Assembly (NCBI GenBank): GCA_902634555.1
Contig: CACPKO010000009.1
Span: 1-50,307 of the forward strand
Direction of reading: 5' to 3'
Length of the DNA: 50,307 nucleotides
Source: Actinomycetota bacterium
Lineage (GTDB): Bacteria > Actinomycetota > Acidimicrobiia > Acidimicrobiales > MedAcidi-G1
In this document: one piece after another, positions 25,715 to 36,627 of the stretch
How positions within the stretch are numbered: the first letter of the stretch is position 1
How the letters are laid out: each line of letters starts with the position of its first letter
The notes under the pieces: model-generated
Database searches by the model: none
What the model was told of the DNA's origin: nothing
Seen by the model: the letters and a program-made list of their open reading frames with translations, nothing else
Program-made: the position numbers and the translations under genes

Positions 25715-28700
25715 GTGCTTGATGTTAATGATTTCAATCAAATTCAGATTGGTTTAGCCACACCGGATGGTATCCGTATGTGGTCAAACGGCGAAGTAAA
25801 AAAGCCTGAAACCATCAATTACCGAACTCTTAAACCAGAAAAGGATGGTCTTTTCTGTGAGAAAATCTTTGGGCCTACAAAGGACTGGGAGTGCTACTGC
25901 GGGAAATATAAGCGAGTTAGATTTAAGGGAATCATTTGTGAACGCTGCGGGGTTGAGGTAACTCGATCAAAAGTACGCCGTGAACGAATGGGGCATATTG
26001 AATTAGCAGCTCCTGCGGTTCATATTTGGTATTTACGCGGTACCCGATCTTGGCTTGCTTATCTTCTTATGGGAACAGAACCAAGAGAAGAGTTAAAAGC
26101 AAAACAGCTTGAAAAGGTAATCTATTTTGCCGCAAACATGGTGATTTGGGTCGATGAAGATAAACGAGCCATAGACCTTCCTGAGTTGGAATCAGAACTT
26201 GTTGAAGAAAGAAAAGCGATTGAAGAAGAACGTGACGAAGAGCTCAATCGCCGCCAAGAAACTATCGAGTCAGAATTAGCTGAGTTAGAAAAAGAAGACG
26301 GAAAAGAAGCAGATTTAAAGGCTTTACAAAAAGTTGGAGACAAGGATCTCGCTTACCTTCGTGAGCAGTATGAATCAGAAATAGATGTATTAAATCGGGC
26401 TTGGGATGAATTCCAAGGACTTTACTCTCGACAGATAGTTGAAGATGAAAGCTTATGGACTGAATTGGTCGATAGATGGGGAGAATATTTTGAAGGCGGA
26501 ATGGGAGCAGATGTTCTCGCGCGTCTTATTGACCGAACAGACTTTGATGAAGAAGAGAAGAAATTACGCGGACAGATAGATCCTCCATCTGGAGAAAAAG
26601 GACTATCAGCTCAACGCAAAGCAAAAGCAATTAAAAGATTGAAGATTGTTGCAGCATTCAACCGTCGTGATAAATATGGACGAAGAATCAATGATCCAAG
26701 AGCCATGATCCTTGATGCTGTCCCAGTTATTCCACCGGAATTACGCCCGATGGTTCAACTTGATGGTGGACGGTTTGCGACTTCAGATCTAAACGATCTT
26801 TATCGGAGAGTTATAAATCGAAATAATCGGTTGAAGAGACTATTAGATCTTGGAGCACCTGGAATCATCATTAATAATGAAAAAAGGATGCTCCAAGAAG
26901 CCGTAGATGCTTTGTTTGATAACGGCCGACGTGGACGACCTGTGACAGGACCCGGTAACCGACCACTCAAATCTCTTTCAGACATGCTTAAAGGCAAGCA
27001 AGGCCGATTTAGGCAGAACCTTTTAGGTAAACGTGTTGACTACTCAGGACGATCAGTCATTGTTGCCGGACCTACTCTAAAATTTCACCAATGCGGACTG
27101 CCTAAAATCATGGCACTTGAACTCTTTAAACCATTTGTGATGAAACGCCTAGTTGATGATGAACTAGCTCCAAATATTAAATCTGCAAAACGTATGGTGG
27201 AACGTCGTAAGGATCACGTTTGGGGCGTTCTTGGAGATGTAATTAGAGAACACCCTGTTCTTCTTAACCGAGCTCCAACTTTGCATCGACTAGGAATCCA
27301 AGCATTTGAACCCGTATTAGTTGATGGTAAAGCTATTCAGATTCATCCACTTGTGTGTACCGCGTTTAACGCTGACTTTGATGGCGACCAAATGGCAGTT
27401 CACCTTCCGCTATCTGCGGAGGCACAAGCAGAAGCAAGAATACTGATGCTTTCAGCGAACAACGTCCTCAGCCCTGCTCACGGACGACCTCTAGTCACTC
27501 CTACACAGGACATGATTATTGGTGGTTACTACCTCACAATGGAACCAGTGGACTCAGAAAATAAAGAAGGAGTCTTCAGACATGTTCATGACATTGAACA
27601 TTCCTTAGCGCTAAACAATATAAACCTTCACTCACCTATTGAATATCGATCAAGTGACTACCCAGACCTTAAGGCAACAGAAGCTAATGGAAGTCCTGCT
27701 ACATGGATCTCAACCACACCTGGACGCGTTTTGTTTAACGAAGCGCTTCCTGAAGGGTTCGGATACATAAATACTTGTGTTGATAAGAAGGGAATGACCG
27801 ATCTAGTTGACGACCTTGCGCGACATTATCCTAAGAAAGTCGTTGCAGAGAGTCTTGATAAATTGAAGGATCTTTGCTTTAAATTTGCTACACAATCCGG
27901 CTTGACGGTCTCAATTGATGATGTGAAAACTCCTATTGAAAAAAGAGACATTCTTGATCGGCACGAAAAAGACGCTGAGAAAGTAGAAACTCAATTCCGA
28001 AGAGGAATCATCACAGACGGCGAACGACGACAAAAAGAAGTAGAGATCTGGAATGCTGCTACAGCAGAAGTAACAGAGAAAATGATTGAAGCGTTACAAG
28101 CTGAACGATTCAATCCGATAGACGTAATGGTTGATTCAGGTGCACGAGGAAACATGATGCAGGTCCGCCAAATCGCTGGTATGCGTGGTTTGGTTGCCAA
28201 TCCACGTGGTGACATGATCCCAAGACCTATCAAATCAAATTTCCGCGAAGGACTAGCAATGCTCGAGTATTTCATTGCTACACCTGGAGCGAGAAAAGGA
28301 TTAGTTGATACAGCACTTAGAACAGCTGACTCCGGGTACCTCACTCGACGACTTGTCGATGTTTCACAGGAACTCATTATTAATGAGCACAATCCTTTTG
28401 AAGGGGACGGTCCAGTTTTCGGAATTTGGATTGACGATGTAGAACCTGATCAAGAAGATAAGAGAACTTACCTTGATACGCGTTTACTGAGCCGCACCCT
28501 GGCTGATGAAGTAAAACTTTCTGACGGCTCCGTACTAGAGGCTGGAACTATCGTGGGTGAAAGCGAAATGATTGCGCTCAGAGAAGATCCAGAAGTTACA
28601 AGAGTAAGAGTTCTTTCACCACTTACAGATGACTCGGCTGTAGGTATTTCTCCTGCCTGCTATGGAATGTCCTTAGCAACCAGTAAGCCAATTGAGGTTG

Positions 28701-29683
28701 GTGAAGCTGTTGGAGTTATTGCTGCTCAATCAATTGGTGAACCAGGAACACAACTTACTATGCGTACATTCCACACTGGGGGTGTGGCCGGAAAGGATCT
28801 CGCTGGCGGTCTTCCGAGAGTTGTTGAACTTTTTGAAGCGAGAACTCCTAAAGGAAAGGCAACACTTGCACGTATCTCTGGGGTAGTCCGCATAGGCGAG
28901 GATGAAGGCAGAGGACGAGAAGTAACAGTGGTTGCTGATGATGGAACTGAGGAAACTTATCTCATCCCTGGTCAACCAAGACTTGAAGTGTCACACGGCC
29001 AAGAAGTGAAAGCAGGAGACGCGATAGTTGAAGGGCCTCGCGATCCTAAAGAACTTCTAGAAATAAAAGGTGTGAGAGAAACTCAGCAGTACCTCGTTGA
29101 AGAAGTGCAAAAGGTTTATCGAGATCAAGGCGTGTCAATACATGACAAGCATATAGAACTCATCGTTCGACAAATGACAAGAAGAGTAAAGATCATCGAT
29201 CCGGGTGACTCAGAGTTCTTGCCAGAGGAACAAGTGGACCAAAGAGCATTCGCTGAAACAAATCGTGTTTTGGTTGATGAAGGACAAAAACCAGCAGAAG
29301 GGCGTCCTGAGTTGATGGGTATCACTAAAGCATCTCTTGCTACTCAATCCTGGCTTTCAGCTGCATCTTTCCAAGAAACAACACGTGTTTTGACAGAGGC
29401 TGCTATTGAATCAAAGAGTGATGGACTAATAGGTCTTAAGGAAAATATTATTATTGGAAAACTTGTGCCAGCAGGTACAGGAATGCCTCAGCATCGAAAT
29501 GTGGCACCTCATGCACCAGATTATAAGCCAATGGACTATTACAGCTCTGTTGATGAGGAGCAAGACTTAGCGGAATGGCTTGCCGGGCAAGCTGATTCAA
29601 GCGAAGACGAGTTTTCGGGAGCATACGAGGCAGATGTAATTGATTTAGCAACGGAAATTGAAAATATTGATCCAACTGCTTAA
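25715..29683 (+). CDS. rpoC: DNA-directed RNA polymerase subunit beta'
   Basis: Contains the catalytic magnesium site. A GTG start gives 1322 residues. The N-terminal zinc motif has four cysteines in the [20 protein letters not shown] segment (about 68-88). A charged coiled-coil insert at about 155-220 (rich in EEERDEEL and similar) is typical of actinobacteria. NADFDGD, with Asp554, Asp556 and Asp558, is the active site. The trigger-loop region is [16 protein letters not shown]. The length fits actinobacterial RpoC. Confidence 0.97.
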   Translation: MLDVNDFNQIQIGLATPDGIRMWSNGEVKKPETINYRTLKPEKDGLFCEKIFGPTKDWECYCGKYKRVRFKGIICERCGVEVTRSKVRRERMGHIELAAPAVHIWYLRGTRSWLAYLLMGTEPREELKAKQLEKVIYFAANMVIWVDEDKRAIDLPELESELVEERKAIEEERDEELNRRQETIESELAELEKEDGKEADLKALQKVGDKDLAYLREQYESEIDVLNRAWDEFQGLYSRQIVEDESLWTELVDRWGEYFEGGMGADVLARLIDRTDFDEEEKKLRGQIDPPSGEKGLSAQRKAKAIKRLKIVAAFNRRDKYGRRINDPRAMILDAVPVIPPELRPMVQLDGGRFATSDLNDLYRRVINRNNRLKRLLDLGAPGIIINNEKRMLQEAVDALFDNGRRGRPVTGPGNRPLKSLSDMLKGKQGRFRQNLLGKRVDYSGRSVIVAGPTLKFHQCGLPKIMALELFKPFVMKRLVDDELAPNIKSAKRMVERRKDHVWGVLGDVIREHPVLLNRAPTLHRLGIQAFEPVLVDGKAIQIHPLVCTAFNADFDGDQMAVHLPLSAEAQAEARILMLSANNVLSPAHGRPLVTPTQDMIIGGYYLTMEPVDSENKEGVFRHVHDIEHSLALNNINLHSPIEYRSSDYPDLKATEANGSPATWISTTPGRVLFNEALPEGFGYINTCVDKKGMTDLVDDLARHYPKKVVAESLDKLKDLCFKFATQSGLTVSIDDVKTPIEKRDILDRHEKDAEKVETQFRRGIITDGERRQKEVEIWNAATAEVTEKMIEALQAERFNPIDVMVDSGARGNMMQVRQIAGMRGLVANPRGDMIPRPIKSNFREGLAMLEYFIATPGARKGLVDTALRTADSGYLTRRLVDVSQELIINEHNPFEGDGPVFGIWIDDVEPDQEDKRTYLDTRLLSRTLADEVKLSDGSVLEAGTIVGESEMIALREDPEVTRVRVLSPLTDDSAVGISPACYGMSLATSKPIEVGEAVGVIAAQSIGEPGTQLTMRTFHTGGVAGKDLAGGLPRVVELFEARTPKGKATLARISGVVRIGEDEGRGREVTVVADDGTEETYLIPGQPRLEVSHGQEVKAGDAIVEGPRDPKELLEIKGVRETQQYLVEEVQKVYRDQGVSIHDKHIELIVRQMTRRVKIIDPGDSEFLPEEQVDQRAFAETNRVLVDEGQKPAEGRPELMGITKASLATQSWLSAASFQETTRVLTEAAIESKSDGLIGLKENIIIGKLVPAGTGMPQHRNVAPHAPDYKPMDYYSSVDEEQDLAEWLAGQADSSEDEFSGAYEADVIDLATEIENIDPTA

Positions 29684-29695
29684 GTCATAATTGGT

Positions 29696-29723
29696 TTGTA
29701 AGTAGAAGTGTTTCTCGTAGACT
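29696..29723 (+). promoter_or_regulatory. candidate promoter for the rpsL operon
   Basis: TTGTAA at 29696-29701 and TAGACT at 29718-29723 are separated by 16 bases. The -10 fits the actinobacterial TANNNT pattern and the -35 matches four of six consensus positions. Transcription would start near 29730, exactly at the first base of the leader stem, which modestly supports the pair. Such boxes are common by chance. Confidence 0.35.
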
Positions 29724-29729
29724 CATCTA

Positions 29730-29802
29730 TCGGTTGGAAATCATGTCTGGACGTAAAAACCAACCGAGGTTCGGAAGTTAAATATTCGCATCCTTTCCAG
29801 AC
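29730..29802 (+). promoter_or_regulatory. pseudoknot-capable leader before rpsL
   Basis: Stem 1 is a perfect 8-bp helix, TCGGTTGG (29730-29737) with CCAACCGA (29760-29767). Its 22-base loop contains GTCTGGA (29745-29751), which pairs perfectly with TCCAGAC (29796-29802) downstream, so the two helices interleave as an H-type pseudoknot. An alternative short hairpin CCGA-GGT-TCGG (29764-29774) would compete with stem 1. The element ends 34 bases before the rpsL GTG. It is a candidate ribosomal-protein-responsive leader of the str operon; I do not recognise it as a known class. Confidence 0.5.
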
Positions 29803-29836
29803 GACGATTATTAGGAAAATTTTTTGAGGTAGTTCT

Positions 29837-30208
29837 GTGCCCACAATTCAACAATTAGTCCGAAAAGGACGAAAATCGAAAAGGACTAAGGAATCCACGC
29901 CTGCTCTTAATGGGGCACCGCAAAGACGAGGAGTCTGCACGCGTGTTTTTACGACTACACCGAAAAAACCAAACTCTGCTTTAAGAAAAGTAGCCCGTGT
30001 TCGTTTAACTACAGGTATAGAAGTCACTGCGTACATACCGGGTGAAGGTCATAATCTTCAAGAGCACTCGATTGTGCTTGTAAGAGGCGGAAGGGTAAAA
30101 GATCTTCCAGGTGTTCGATACAAAGTAATCCGGGGAACTCTCGATACTTCAGGGGTAAGTCAAAGACAGCAGGCGCGTAGCCGTTACGGCGCAAAGAAAG
30201 AAGGCTGA
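29837..30208 (+). CDS. rpsL: 30S ribosomal protein S12
   Basis: Decoding-centre protein. The 123 residues start from a GTG as [12 protein letters not shown]. The streptomycin region [18 protein letters not shown] has the sensitive-type lysine, and [17 protein letters not shown] holds the second resistance-associated lysine. It is first gene of the str operon, after a 153-base gap with a structured leader. Confidence 0.97.
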   Translation: MPTIQQLVRKGRKSKRTKESTPALNGAPQRRGVCTRVFTTTPKKPNSALRKVARVRLTTGIEVTAYIPGEGHNLQEHSIVLVRGGRVKDLPGVRYKVIRGTLDTSGVSQRQQARSRYGAKKEG

Positions 30209-30210
30209 TC

Positions 30211-30681
30211 ATGCCAAGAAAAGGACCTGCATTACGTCGAGAATTAGTACCAGATCCGGTCTACCGATCTGTTCTAGTTACCCAACTAATTAACAAAATT
30301 TTACAGAGAGGTAAACGTTCAACTGCAGAAGGAATTGTTTATGAAGCTCTTGCAACAGTTGAAACAAAAACAGGATCCGATCCAGTAAGTGCTTTGAAAA
30401 ATGCACTAGAGAATGTTAAGCCGCAGTTAGAAGTTAAAAGCCGCCGAGTAGGAGGAGCGACTTATCAGGTGCCAGTTGAGGTTCGTCCCCGAAGAGCAAC
30501 AACTCTTGCAATTCGTTGGATGGTTACCTTTGCTAGATCACGACGTGAGAACACAATGGCTGAACGGCTTGCAAATGAGATACTAGATGCATCCAATGGC
30601 GTTGGTGCCTCAGTTAAACGCAGAGAAGATACACACAAGATGGCCGAAGCCAATAAGGCTTTTGCTCATTACCGCTGGTAG
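30211..30681 (+). CDS. rpsG: 30S ribosomal protein S7
   Basis: Primary binding protein of the 16S rRNA 3' major domain. The 156-residue length is standard. It has [18 protein letters not shown] at the start and the signature [24 protein letters not shown]. The ATG follows rpsL by two bases. No S7-type intercistronic control region as in E. coli fits in this spacing, so any feedback would act elsewhere, for example on the leader before rpsL. Confidence 0.97.
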   Translation: MPRKGPALRRELVPDPVYRSVLVTQLINKILQRGKRSTAEGIVYEALATVETKTGSDPVSALKNALENVKPQLEVKSRRVGGATYQVPVEVRPRRATTLAIRWMVTFARSRRENTMAERLANEILDASNGVGASVKRREDTHKMAEANKAFAHYRW

Positions 30682-30774
30682 GACATTCCACGAAATACCG
30701 AGAGAGTGCTCTAACATATTTCCAGCGACTATTTAATTTCCCTATTAATAAAACCAATACGACGCGAGTAAAAA

Positions 30775-32865
30775 ATGGCTGATCGACATCCTTTAGAAAA
30801 AACCCGCAATATCGGCATTATGGCCCATATTGATGCAGGTAAGACTACGACGACAGAACGAATTCTGTATTACACCGGAGTTAATTACAAAATTGGTGAG
30901 GTTCATGATGGTGCAGCAACCATGGATTGGATGGAACAAGAGCAAGAACGTGGGATTACCATCACTTCTGCAGCCACTAGCTGTTTTTGGAATGATCATA
31001 GAATCAACATTATTGATACGCCTGGCCACGTTGATTTTACGGTGGAAGTAGAACGTTCTTTGAGGGTTCTTGATGGTGCAGTTGCAGTATTTGATGGAGT
31101 AGCAGGTGTCGAGCCACAAACAGAAACTGTTTGGAGGCAAGCAGATCGCTATAACGTCCCGCGGATGTGCTTTATCAACAAGATGGATCGCATTGGAGCT
31201 GACTTCTATTTCGTTTTAGACACGATCAATGAGAGATTAGGTTGCAAATCTGCGGTAATTCAACTTCCTATCGGAGCAGAGTCAGATTTTGCAGGAATTG
31301 TTGACCTTGTTTCAATGAAAGCTCTTGTATGGCAAAGCGAGGATCTTGGGGCGTCTTGGGACGTAGTAGATATACCTGAAGATTTAGTAGAAAAAGCTGC
31401 AGAATATAGAGCTGGCCTAATTGATGTTTTAGCTGAATTTGACGAAAATATTCTTGAAAAGTTTGTAGGCGAGGAAGAAATAACTGAAGATGATCTTCGT
31501 AATGCAATCAGAACAGGGACTCTTTCTGGAGATTGTGTCCCAATTTTGACTGGTAGCGCTTTCAAGAACAAGGGGGTTCAACCACTACTTGATGCAGTGG
31601 TTGAGTACCTACCTTCTCCAATAGATCTTCCGCCAGTAGAAGGGTTACATCCCCGCAGCGAAGAGAGCGTTACTAGGTCGGTAGATGATAATGAGCCGTT
31701 TTCCGCTTTAGCTTTCAAAATTATGACGGATCCTCACGTAGGGAAATTAACTTACTTCCGTGTTTATAGTGGCGCTCTCGAAAAAGGTGGAACCGTACTG
31801 AATACTCGAACAGGGGCTAAAGAAAGAATCGGCCGCATCCTTGAAATGCATGCAAATGACCGTGAAGATCGCGATGATGTTAGAACTGGGGACATTGTTG
31901 CTGGAATCGGAATGAAAAACACTAGGACCGGGGACACTCTTTCTGCAGTGGATCATCCAATCATGTTGGAAAAGCTAGATTTTCCTGACCCAGTGATTCA
32001 TGTTGCTGTAGAGCCTCGATCAAAAGCAGACCAGGACAAAATGGGTAAGGCTCTCTTCTCCTTATCCGAAGAAGACCCAACATTTACAGTTCATAGTGAT
32101 GATGAAACCGGTCAGACCATTATTGGTGGGATGGGAGAACTGCACCTTGAAGTTCTTGTAGACAGAATGCTTCGAGAATTTAGAGTAGATGCCAATGTAG
32201 GACGTCCTCAGGTCGCGTATCGAGAGACAATTACGAAAACGATTGATAGTCACCGATACACCCATAAAAAACAAAGCGGTGGTTCAGGTCAGTTTGCTGA
32301 AATTGTTGCTTCAGTTGAACCATGGACAGGTGAAGAAGGAATAACTTATTCTTTCGAAGACACAGTAACCGGTGGTCGTATACCAAAAGAATATATTCCA
32401 GCTGTCAATCAAGGAATTGAATCTTCTCTAACCAATGGGGTTCTAGCTGGATTCCCAGTATTGGGCTTAAAAGTTACTCTTGAAGATGGAAAACACCATG
32501 ATGTTGACTCCTCAGAAATGGCCTTCAAAATTGCTGCTCAAGCATGGTTTAGGGAAGTTATGCCACGTGCTAAGCCAGTGCTATTAGAACCAATTATGGC
32601 AGTAGAAGTAGTAACCCCAGAGGATTATATGGGTGATGTCGTGGGTGATTTGAACTCTCGGCGAGGACGAGTTGGACAAATGGAAGCTCGTGGCCCAAAT
32701 CAAGTTGTTTCCGCACAGGTACCGTTATCGGAAATGTTTGGATACGCTACAGATCTAAGGTCGCGCACTCAAGGGCGTGCGACTTATACCATGCAGTTTG
32801 ACTCGTATCAGCAAACACCCGGGTCAGTGCAAGAAGAGATCGTCAGCCGTATACGCGGCGAATGA
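30775..32865 (+). CDS. fusA: elongation factor G
   Basis: Translocation GTPase of 696 residues. GTPase motifs are [15 protein letters not shown] (P-loop), [10 protein letters not shown] (switch I), DTPGHVDFT (switch II) and NKMDR. Later domains show [14 protein letters not shown] and the domain IV/V segments. It starts at ATG 30775, 93 bases after rpsG. The length and all motifs are normal. Confidence 0.97.
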   Translation: MADRHPLEKTRNIGIMAHIDAGKTTTTERILYYTGVNYKIGEVHDGAATMDWMEQEQERGITITSAATSCFWNDHRINIIDTPGHVDFTVEVERSLRVLDGAVAVFDGVAGVEPQTETVWRQADRYNVPRMCFINKMDRIGADFYFVLDTINERLGCKSAVIQLPIGAESDFAGIVDLVSMKALVWQSEDLGASWDVVDIPEDLVEKAAEYRAGLIDVLAEFDENILEKFVGEEEITEDDLRNAIRTGTLSGDCVPILTGSAFKNKGVQPLLDAVVEYLPSPIDLPPVEGLHPRSEESVTRSVDDNEPFSALAFKIMTDPHVGKLTYFRVYSGALEKGGTVLNTRTGAKERIGRILEMHANDREDRDDVRTGDIVAGIGMKNTRTGDTLSAVDHPIMLEKLDFPDPVIHVAVEPRSKADQDKMGKALFSLSEEDPTFTVHSDDETGQTIIGGMGELHLEVLVDRMLREFRVDANVGRPQVAYRETITKTIDSHRYTHKKQSGGSGQFAEIVASVEPWTGEEGITYSFEDTVTGGRIPKEYIPAVNQGIESSLTNGVLAGFPVLGLKVTLEDGKHHDVDSSEMAFKIAAQAWFREVMPRAKPVLLEPIMAVEVVTPEDYMGDVVGDLNSRRGRVGQMEARGPNQVVSAQVPLSEMFGYATDLRSRTQGRATYTMQFDSYQQTPGSVQEEIVSRIRGE

Positions 32866-32895
32866 TAAAAACAGAAAGATATTAAGGAAAAAGTA

Positions 32896-34086
32896 ATGGC
32901 CAAGGAGCAGTTCGAACGCAACAAGCCACACGTAAATGTCGGCACTATGGGACATATTGATCATGGTAAGACGACACTTACTGCGGCTATAACAAAGGTC
33001 CTCTCAGACCGTAATCCAGAGTCCACCTCCTTCACGGAGTTTGGGGACATTGATAAGGCACCAGAGGAACGTGAGCGCGGGATCACAATTAATGTTTCCC
33101 ACGTTGAGTATGAGACAGATAATCGACACTATGCCCACGTTGATATGCCTGGACACGCTGACTACATCAAGAACATGATTACCGGTGCCGCTCAGGTAGA
33201 CGGAGCAATCTTGGTTGTTTCTGCAGCAGATGGCCCTATGCCTCAGACAAGAGAACACGTTCTACTAGCTCGACAAGTTGGTGTCCCAAAAATAGTGGTG
33301 GCACTAAATAAATGCGACATGGTAGATGATGAAGAACTTCTTGAGTTAGTCGAAATGGAAGTAAGAGAACTTCTTGACGAATATGACTTCCCTGGTGACG
33401 ACACACCTGTATGTCGAGTTTCCGCACTCAAAGCTCTTGAAGGAGATAGCGATGCTGGAGACCAGATCGTTGAGTTAATGTCACAAGTAGATGAGTACGT
33501 TCCTACTCCTGACCGTGATGTTGATAAAGACTTCTTAATGCCAATTGAAGATGTTTTCTCCATTACTGGTCGAGGAACCGTAGTAACGGGAAGAATTGAA
33601 CAGGGAATTATCAACACTAGTGACAACATTGAAATTGTTGGGCTTAAAGATACCGCAACAACAACATGTACAGGTGTTGAAATGTTCCGGAAGATTCTTG
33701 ACGAAGGTCAAGCTGGTGACAATGTAGGTGTACTTCTACGTGGGATTGATAAAGAGGATGTACAGAGAGGTCAGGTTTTAGCTAAACCTGGATCAATCAC
33801 TCCTCATACTCATTTTGAAGCAGAGGTATATGTGTTGGATCAAAAAGAAGGAGGGCGTCATAAGCCTTTCTTCTCTAATTATCGTCCACAGTTCTATTTC
33901 AGAACAACCGATGTAACAGGCACTATCGCCCTTCCAGATGGAACGGAAATGTGTATGCCAGGAGACAATACTCCAATGACTGTTGAGTTAATTGCACCAA
34001 TAGCTATGGATGAAGGCCTTCGTTTTGCTATCCGTGAGGGTGGTAGAACTGTAGGTGCCGGCGCTGTAACAAAAGTAATTAAGTAA
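32896..34086 (+). CDS. tuf: elongation factor Tu
   Basis: Delivers aminoacyl-tRNA to the ribosome. The 396 residues have GHIDHGKTT (P-loop), [12 protein letters not shown] (switch I), [18 protein letters not shown] (switch II), NKCD and SALKALEG. The usual DCPGH reads DMPGH here, a Cys-to-Met change next to the catalytic histidine region; it is probably a lineage variant. Domains II and III are complete. It follows fusA by 30 bases and precedes rpsJ by five. Confidence 0.97.
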   Translation: MAKEQFERNKPHVNVGTMGHIDHGKTTLTAAITKVLSDRNPESTSFTEFGDIDKAPEERERGITINVSHVEYETDNRHYAHVDMPGHADYIKNMITGAAQVDGAILVVSAADGPMPQTREHVLLARQVGVPKIVVALNKCDMVDDEELLELVEMEVRELLDEYDFPGDDTPVCRVSALKALEGDSDAGDQIVELMSQVDEYVPTPDRDVDKDFLMPIEDVFSITGRGTVVTGRIEQGIINTSDNIEIVGLKDTATTTCTGVEMFRKILDEGQAGDNVGVLLRGIDKEDVQRGQVLAKPGSITPHTHFEAEVYVLDQKEGGRHKPFFSNYRPQFYFRTTDVTGTIALPDGTEMCMPGDNTPMTVELIAPIAMDEGLRFAIREGGRTVGAGAVTKVIK

Positions 34087-34091
34087 TAGCG

Positions 34092-34412
34092 ATGGCTACT
34101 GGACAAAAAATTCGAATACGGCTTAAGGCCTACGATCACGAAGTTATTGATCAATCAACAAAAAAGATTGTGGAAACTGTTCGTAGGACAAAAGCCGATA
34201 TTCGCGGACCAGTACCTCTTCCAACAGAAAAACATCGATACACCGTTATAAAAGGTCCGTTTAAGGACAAGGATTCTCGTGAACATTTTGAGATGCGGAT
34301 ACATAAGCGTCTTCTCGATATTGTGAATCCTGGAGCAAAAACAGTTGACTCGCTGCAACGGCTTGACTTGCCCGCTGGCGTAGACATTGAAATCAAACTT
34401 CAGCAAAACTAA
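34092..34412 (+). CDS. rpsJ: 30S ribosomal protein S10
   Basis: Small-subunit head protein, also NusE in antitermination. The 106 residues read [20 protein letters not shown], with [29 protein letters not shown] in the loop and [29 protein letters not shown] at the C-terminus. Its normal partner rplC is not next: an inverted permease gene intervenes. Confidence 0.97.
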   Translation: MATGQKIRIRLKAYDHEVIDQSTKKIVETVRRTKADIRGPVPLPTEKHRYTVIKGPFKDKDSREHFEMRIHKRLLDIVNPGAKTVDSLQRLDLPAGVDIEIKLQQN

Positions 34413-34420
34413 CTCTTTAT

Positions 34421-34440
34421 AAACTTATAGTTTTCCTTTT
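34421..34440 (+). terminator. weak candidate terminator after rpsJ
   Basis: AAACT-TAT-AGTTT (34421-34433) forms a short AT-rich hairpin nine bases past rpsJ, followed by TCCTTTT. The stem is weak, so this is only a possible end for the str-operon transcript. The rest of the 147-base convergent gap (34413-34559) shows no better terminator on either strand. Confidence 0.25.
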
Positions 34441-34559
34441 CAGGATAAAGATAAATGTTTGCACGGATCTGGAGTACTACTAACTACTATCCAAGGTGTT
34501 TTAAGGGTTTTTCGACTTCTTGAGGCAAGTTGTAGCAGTGATTAAAACTAAAAACTTAA

Positions 34560-35705
34560 TTACTCTTCTTCTTCAATTTCTGTTGATTTAACTTCTTTAT
34601 TTTCAGTGTGCCCTCGCCTTCGGCGACTTTCGAAGAGAATCTCTTCATCAATGTCATGACGTTCAGCTGCTGCAGAAACGATGGACTGTAAAGTAGCTGC
34701 AAAAGGAAGAGCAAGAAGTGCTCCGACTATTCCAAGAATTGCGTTGCCAGCAATAACTGCTCCAAAGGCAACTGCAACATGAATCTGCATAGTTTGAGCA
34801 GTTATTCGTGGAGCAAATATGTAATTCTCAAGTTGTTGGTAGACGATGATCACAATAAGAGCCCAAACCCCAGTTTTTGGTTCATCCAGCAGCCCGACTA
34901 AAAGAGGAAGAACACCGGCTATGTAGGTGCCAACTACAGGGATAAATTGTGAAATTACTCCAACCCATATTGCCAAAGCGAGAGAAGAAGGCATTCCAAT
35001 AATCACGAATGCTGCCCAATGAACCAGAGCCGCAATTAGTGCGAGAATTGCTCGTGAAGCTATATACCCGCCTGTTTTTGCAATAGCTATATCCCAAATC
35101 TCCAAGACTCGTTTCTGCCGATGAGCTGGAAGAAGAGAACATACCGAACGCCTTAATTTAGGGCCTTCTGCAACAAGATAGAAAGAAAATAAACCAATAG
35201 TAAATAGTTGAAAGAGGATATTTACAACCGTTGAGCCAAATTGGGCTAAATCGTCAGCAAACGAACCAAGTTGTTTAGCAAGAGCTCCGTTTTCGTAATC
35301 CTCTTGAATGTCAGTAGTAGCCCCTTCAATTCCAAAGTTGTCTTCAAGAAATTCGTCAATATCAGATAGGTAACTTGGAATATTGTCTGAAAACTCAGTT
35401 AATTGATCTGCTAACAACGAACCAACAGCTATCCCAAACCCACCTAAAGCCCCTAGAACAGTTAAGAACATCAACCCAGTTGCTAATCCACGACGTATAT
35501 TCCATCTCTCCATTCGGTTTACTGCGGGCTCAATAGCGAATGAAAGGAAAAGAGAAACCAAAACCATTATTGATAGTGATCGAAGATCCGAAAGAATGCT
35601 TAATAAATAGCCAAGTATTGCGTACCCAATAAGGCCCAAAAGAATGGCTCTTGTCAGCCAGACAGGCGGCTTTGTAGATGAATCAGTTTCTAATGCCTTA
35701 GCCAT
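34560..35705 (-). CDS. AI-2E family transporter (YdiK/PerM-like membrane protein)
   Basis: 381 residues from the ATG at 35705. A hydrophobic pair near the N-terminus is followed by a soluble acidic region (about 105-150, including SDIDEFLEDNFGIEG). A C-terminal bundle of about five helices contains the family hallmark VVGTYIAGVLPLLVGLLDEPKTGVWALIVIIVYQQLENYIFAPRI. Family members export varied substrates, including autoinducer-2 or ions; substrate is not predictable. The tail is basic then acidic (ESRRRRGHTENKEVKSTEIEEEE). It is on the reverse strand, inserted between rpsJ and rplC. Confidence 0.85.
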   Translation of the reverse strand: MAKALETDSSTKPPVWLTRAILLGLIGYAILGYLLSILSDLRSLSIMVLVSLFLSFAIEPAVNRMERWNIRRGLATGLMFLTVLGALGGFGIAVGSLLADQLTEFSDNIPSYLSDIDEFLEDNFGIEGATTDIQEDYENGALAKQLGSFADDLAQFGSTVVNILFQLFTIGLFSFYLVAEGPKLRRSVCSLLPAHRQKRVLEIWDIAIAKTGGYIASRAILALIAALVHWAAFVIIGMPSSLALAIWVGVISQFIPVVGTYIAGVLPLLVGLLDEPKTGVWALIVIIVYQQLENYIFAPRITAQTMQIHVAVAFGAVIAGNAILGIVGALLALPFAATLQSIVSAAAERHDIDEEILFESRRRRGHTENKEVKSTEIEEEE

Positions 35706-35761
35706 CAAACATGAAAGTAGTGCTTAACGCTTCAATTAAGAGGGATACTCTCGAAGAACTG

Positions 35762-35790
35762 TTGTATTAACGCTACTTTGCCTTTAGCCT
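35762..35790 (+). promoter_or_regulatory. candidate promoter for the rplC operon
   Basis: TTGTAT (35762-35767) and TAGCCT (35785-35790) are separated by 17 bases, fitting the TANNNT -10 pattern. A promoter is needed here because rplC is cut off from rpsJ by a reverse gene. This particular pair is only the best-looking one by eye in the 281-base gap. Confidence 0.25.
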
Positions 35791-35893
35791 TAACTCTTGG
35801 CGTCTTTCGGGAAATACCTGGGCGTGACAAACCGAAGTTCGTGAAGGCCTAAGTTTTTAAGACGGGAACCACACGACACAACCGAATTATAGG

Positions 35894-35920
35894 CTCCGCT
35901 GGGCATAGGCTCATGCGGAG
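35894..35920 (+). promoter_or_regulatory. strong hairpin in the rplC leader
   Basis: CTCCGCTGGGC (35894-35904) pairs with GCTCA-T-GCGGAG (35909-35920): 11 base pairs with one bulged T and an ATAG tetraloop. It is the most GC-rich stem in the window's intergenic DNA and is followed by TTTCCATTTG. It lies 66 bases before rplC and resembles an attenuator-type stem. E. coli L4 controls its S10 leader by attenuation, but equivalence is not shown. Confidence 0.45.
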
Positions 35921-35986
35921 TTTCCATTTGAATAACCACTTAATTTTGGCAGCATCAAAAATTAAGCCAAAAATTTAGGAACAATT

Positions 35987-36625
35987 ATGGCTAACAAAGC
36001 AATAGTCGGCGAAAAAGTCGGCATGACACAGGTATGGGATGAAGAAAATCAAGTTATCCCTGTAACTGTTCTACGTGTGCAGCCAAATCGGGTTGTTCAA
36101 GTAAAAACACAAGAACGCGATGGGTATAGCGCCCTTCAAGTGACTTTTGGACAAAAAGATATTGAAAAAATGACACAACCTGAAGCTGGTCATTTTGCCA
36201 ATTCTGGGGTTGCCCCCGGTGGCCGTCTTGTAGAACTCCGACTTGACGATGTAGCTGAATACCAAGTCGGACAAGAACTAACTGTTGCAGAAATAGCTGA
36301 AACTGGACGAGTTGACGTTACCTCTGTGAGTAAGGGAAAAGGCTTTGCAGGAGCTATGAAACGTCATGGTTTTGGAGGTCTACCCGCTTCACACGGTGCT
36401 CATAAAGTGCATCGTAAGCCTGGAGCTGTAGGGCAGTGTGCTACACCGTCCCGAATTTTCAAAGGGAAACGCATGCCCGGACGTATGGGAAATCAAAAAA
36501 CTACCATTCTTAATCTGATGGTTGTAGAAGCTGATGAAGAACGCCAAGTGCTTTTAGTTCGAGGTTCGGTCCCTGGACCAAATGGTTCTGTTGTACTAAT
36601 TCGCGATGCGGTTAAAGGGGCGTAA
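35987..36625 (+). CDS. rplC: 50S ribosomal protein L3
   Basis: Early-assembly 23S rRNA-binding protein near the peptidyl-transferase centre. The 212 residues have the start MANKAIVGEKVGMTQVWDE and the signature GKGFAGAMKRHGFGGLPASHGAHKVHRKPG, followed by KGKRMPGRMGNQ. It is first gene of the separated S10 operon, preceded by a 281-base region with a strong hairpin and a candidate promoter. Confidence 0.97.
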   Translation: MANKAIVGEKVGMTQVWDEENQVIPVTVLRVQPNRVVQVKTQERDGYSALQVTFGQKDIEKMTQPEAGHFANSGVAPGGRLVELRLDDVAEYQVGQELTVAEIAETGRVDVTSVSKGKGFAGAMKRHGFGGLPASHGAHKVHRKPGAVGQCATPSRIFKGKRMPGRMGNQKTTILNLMVVEADEERQVLLVRGSVPGPNGSVVLIRDAVKGA

Positions 36626-36627
36626 AT

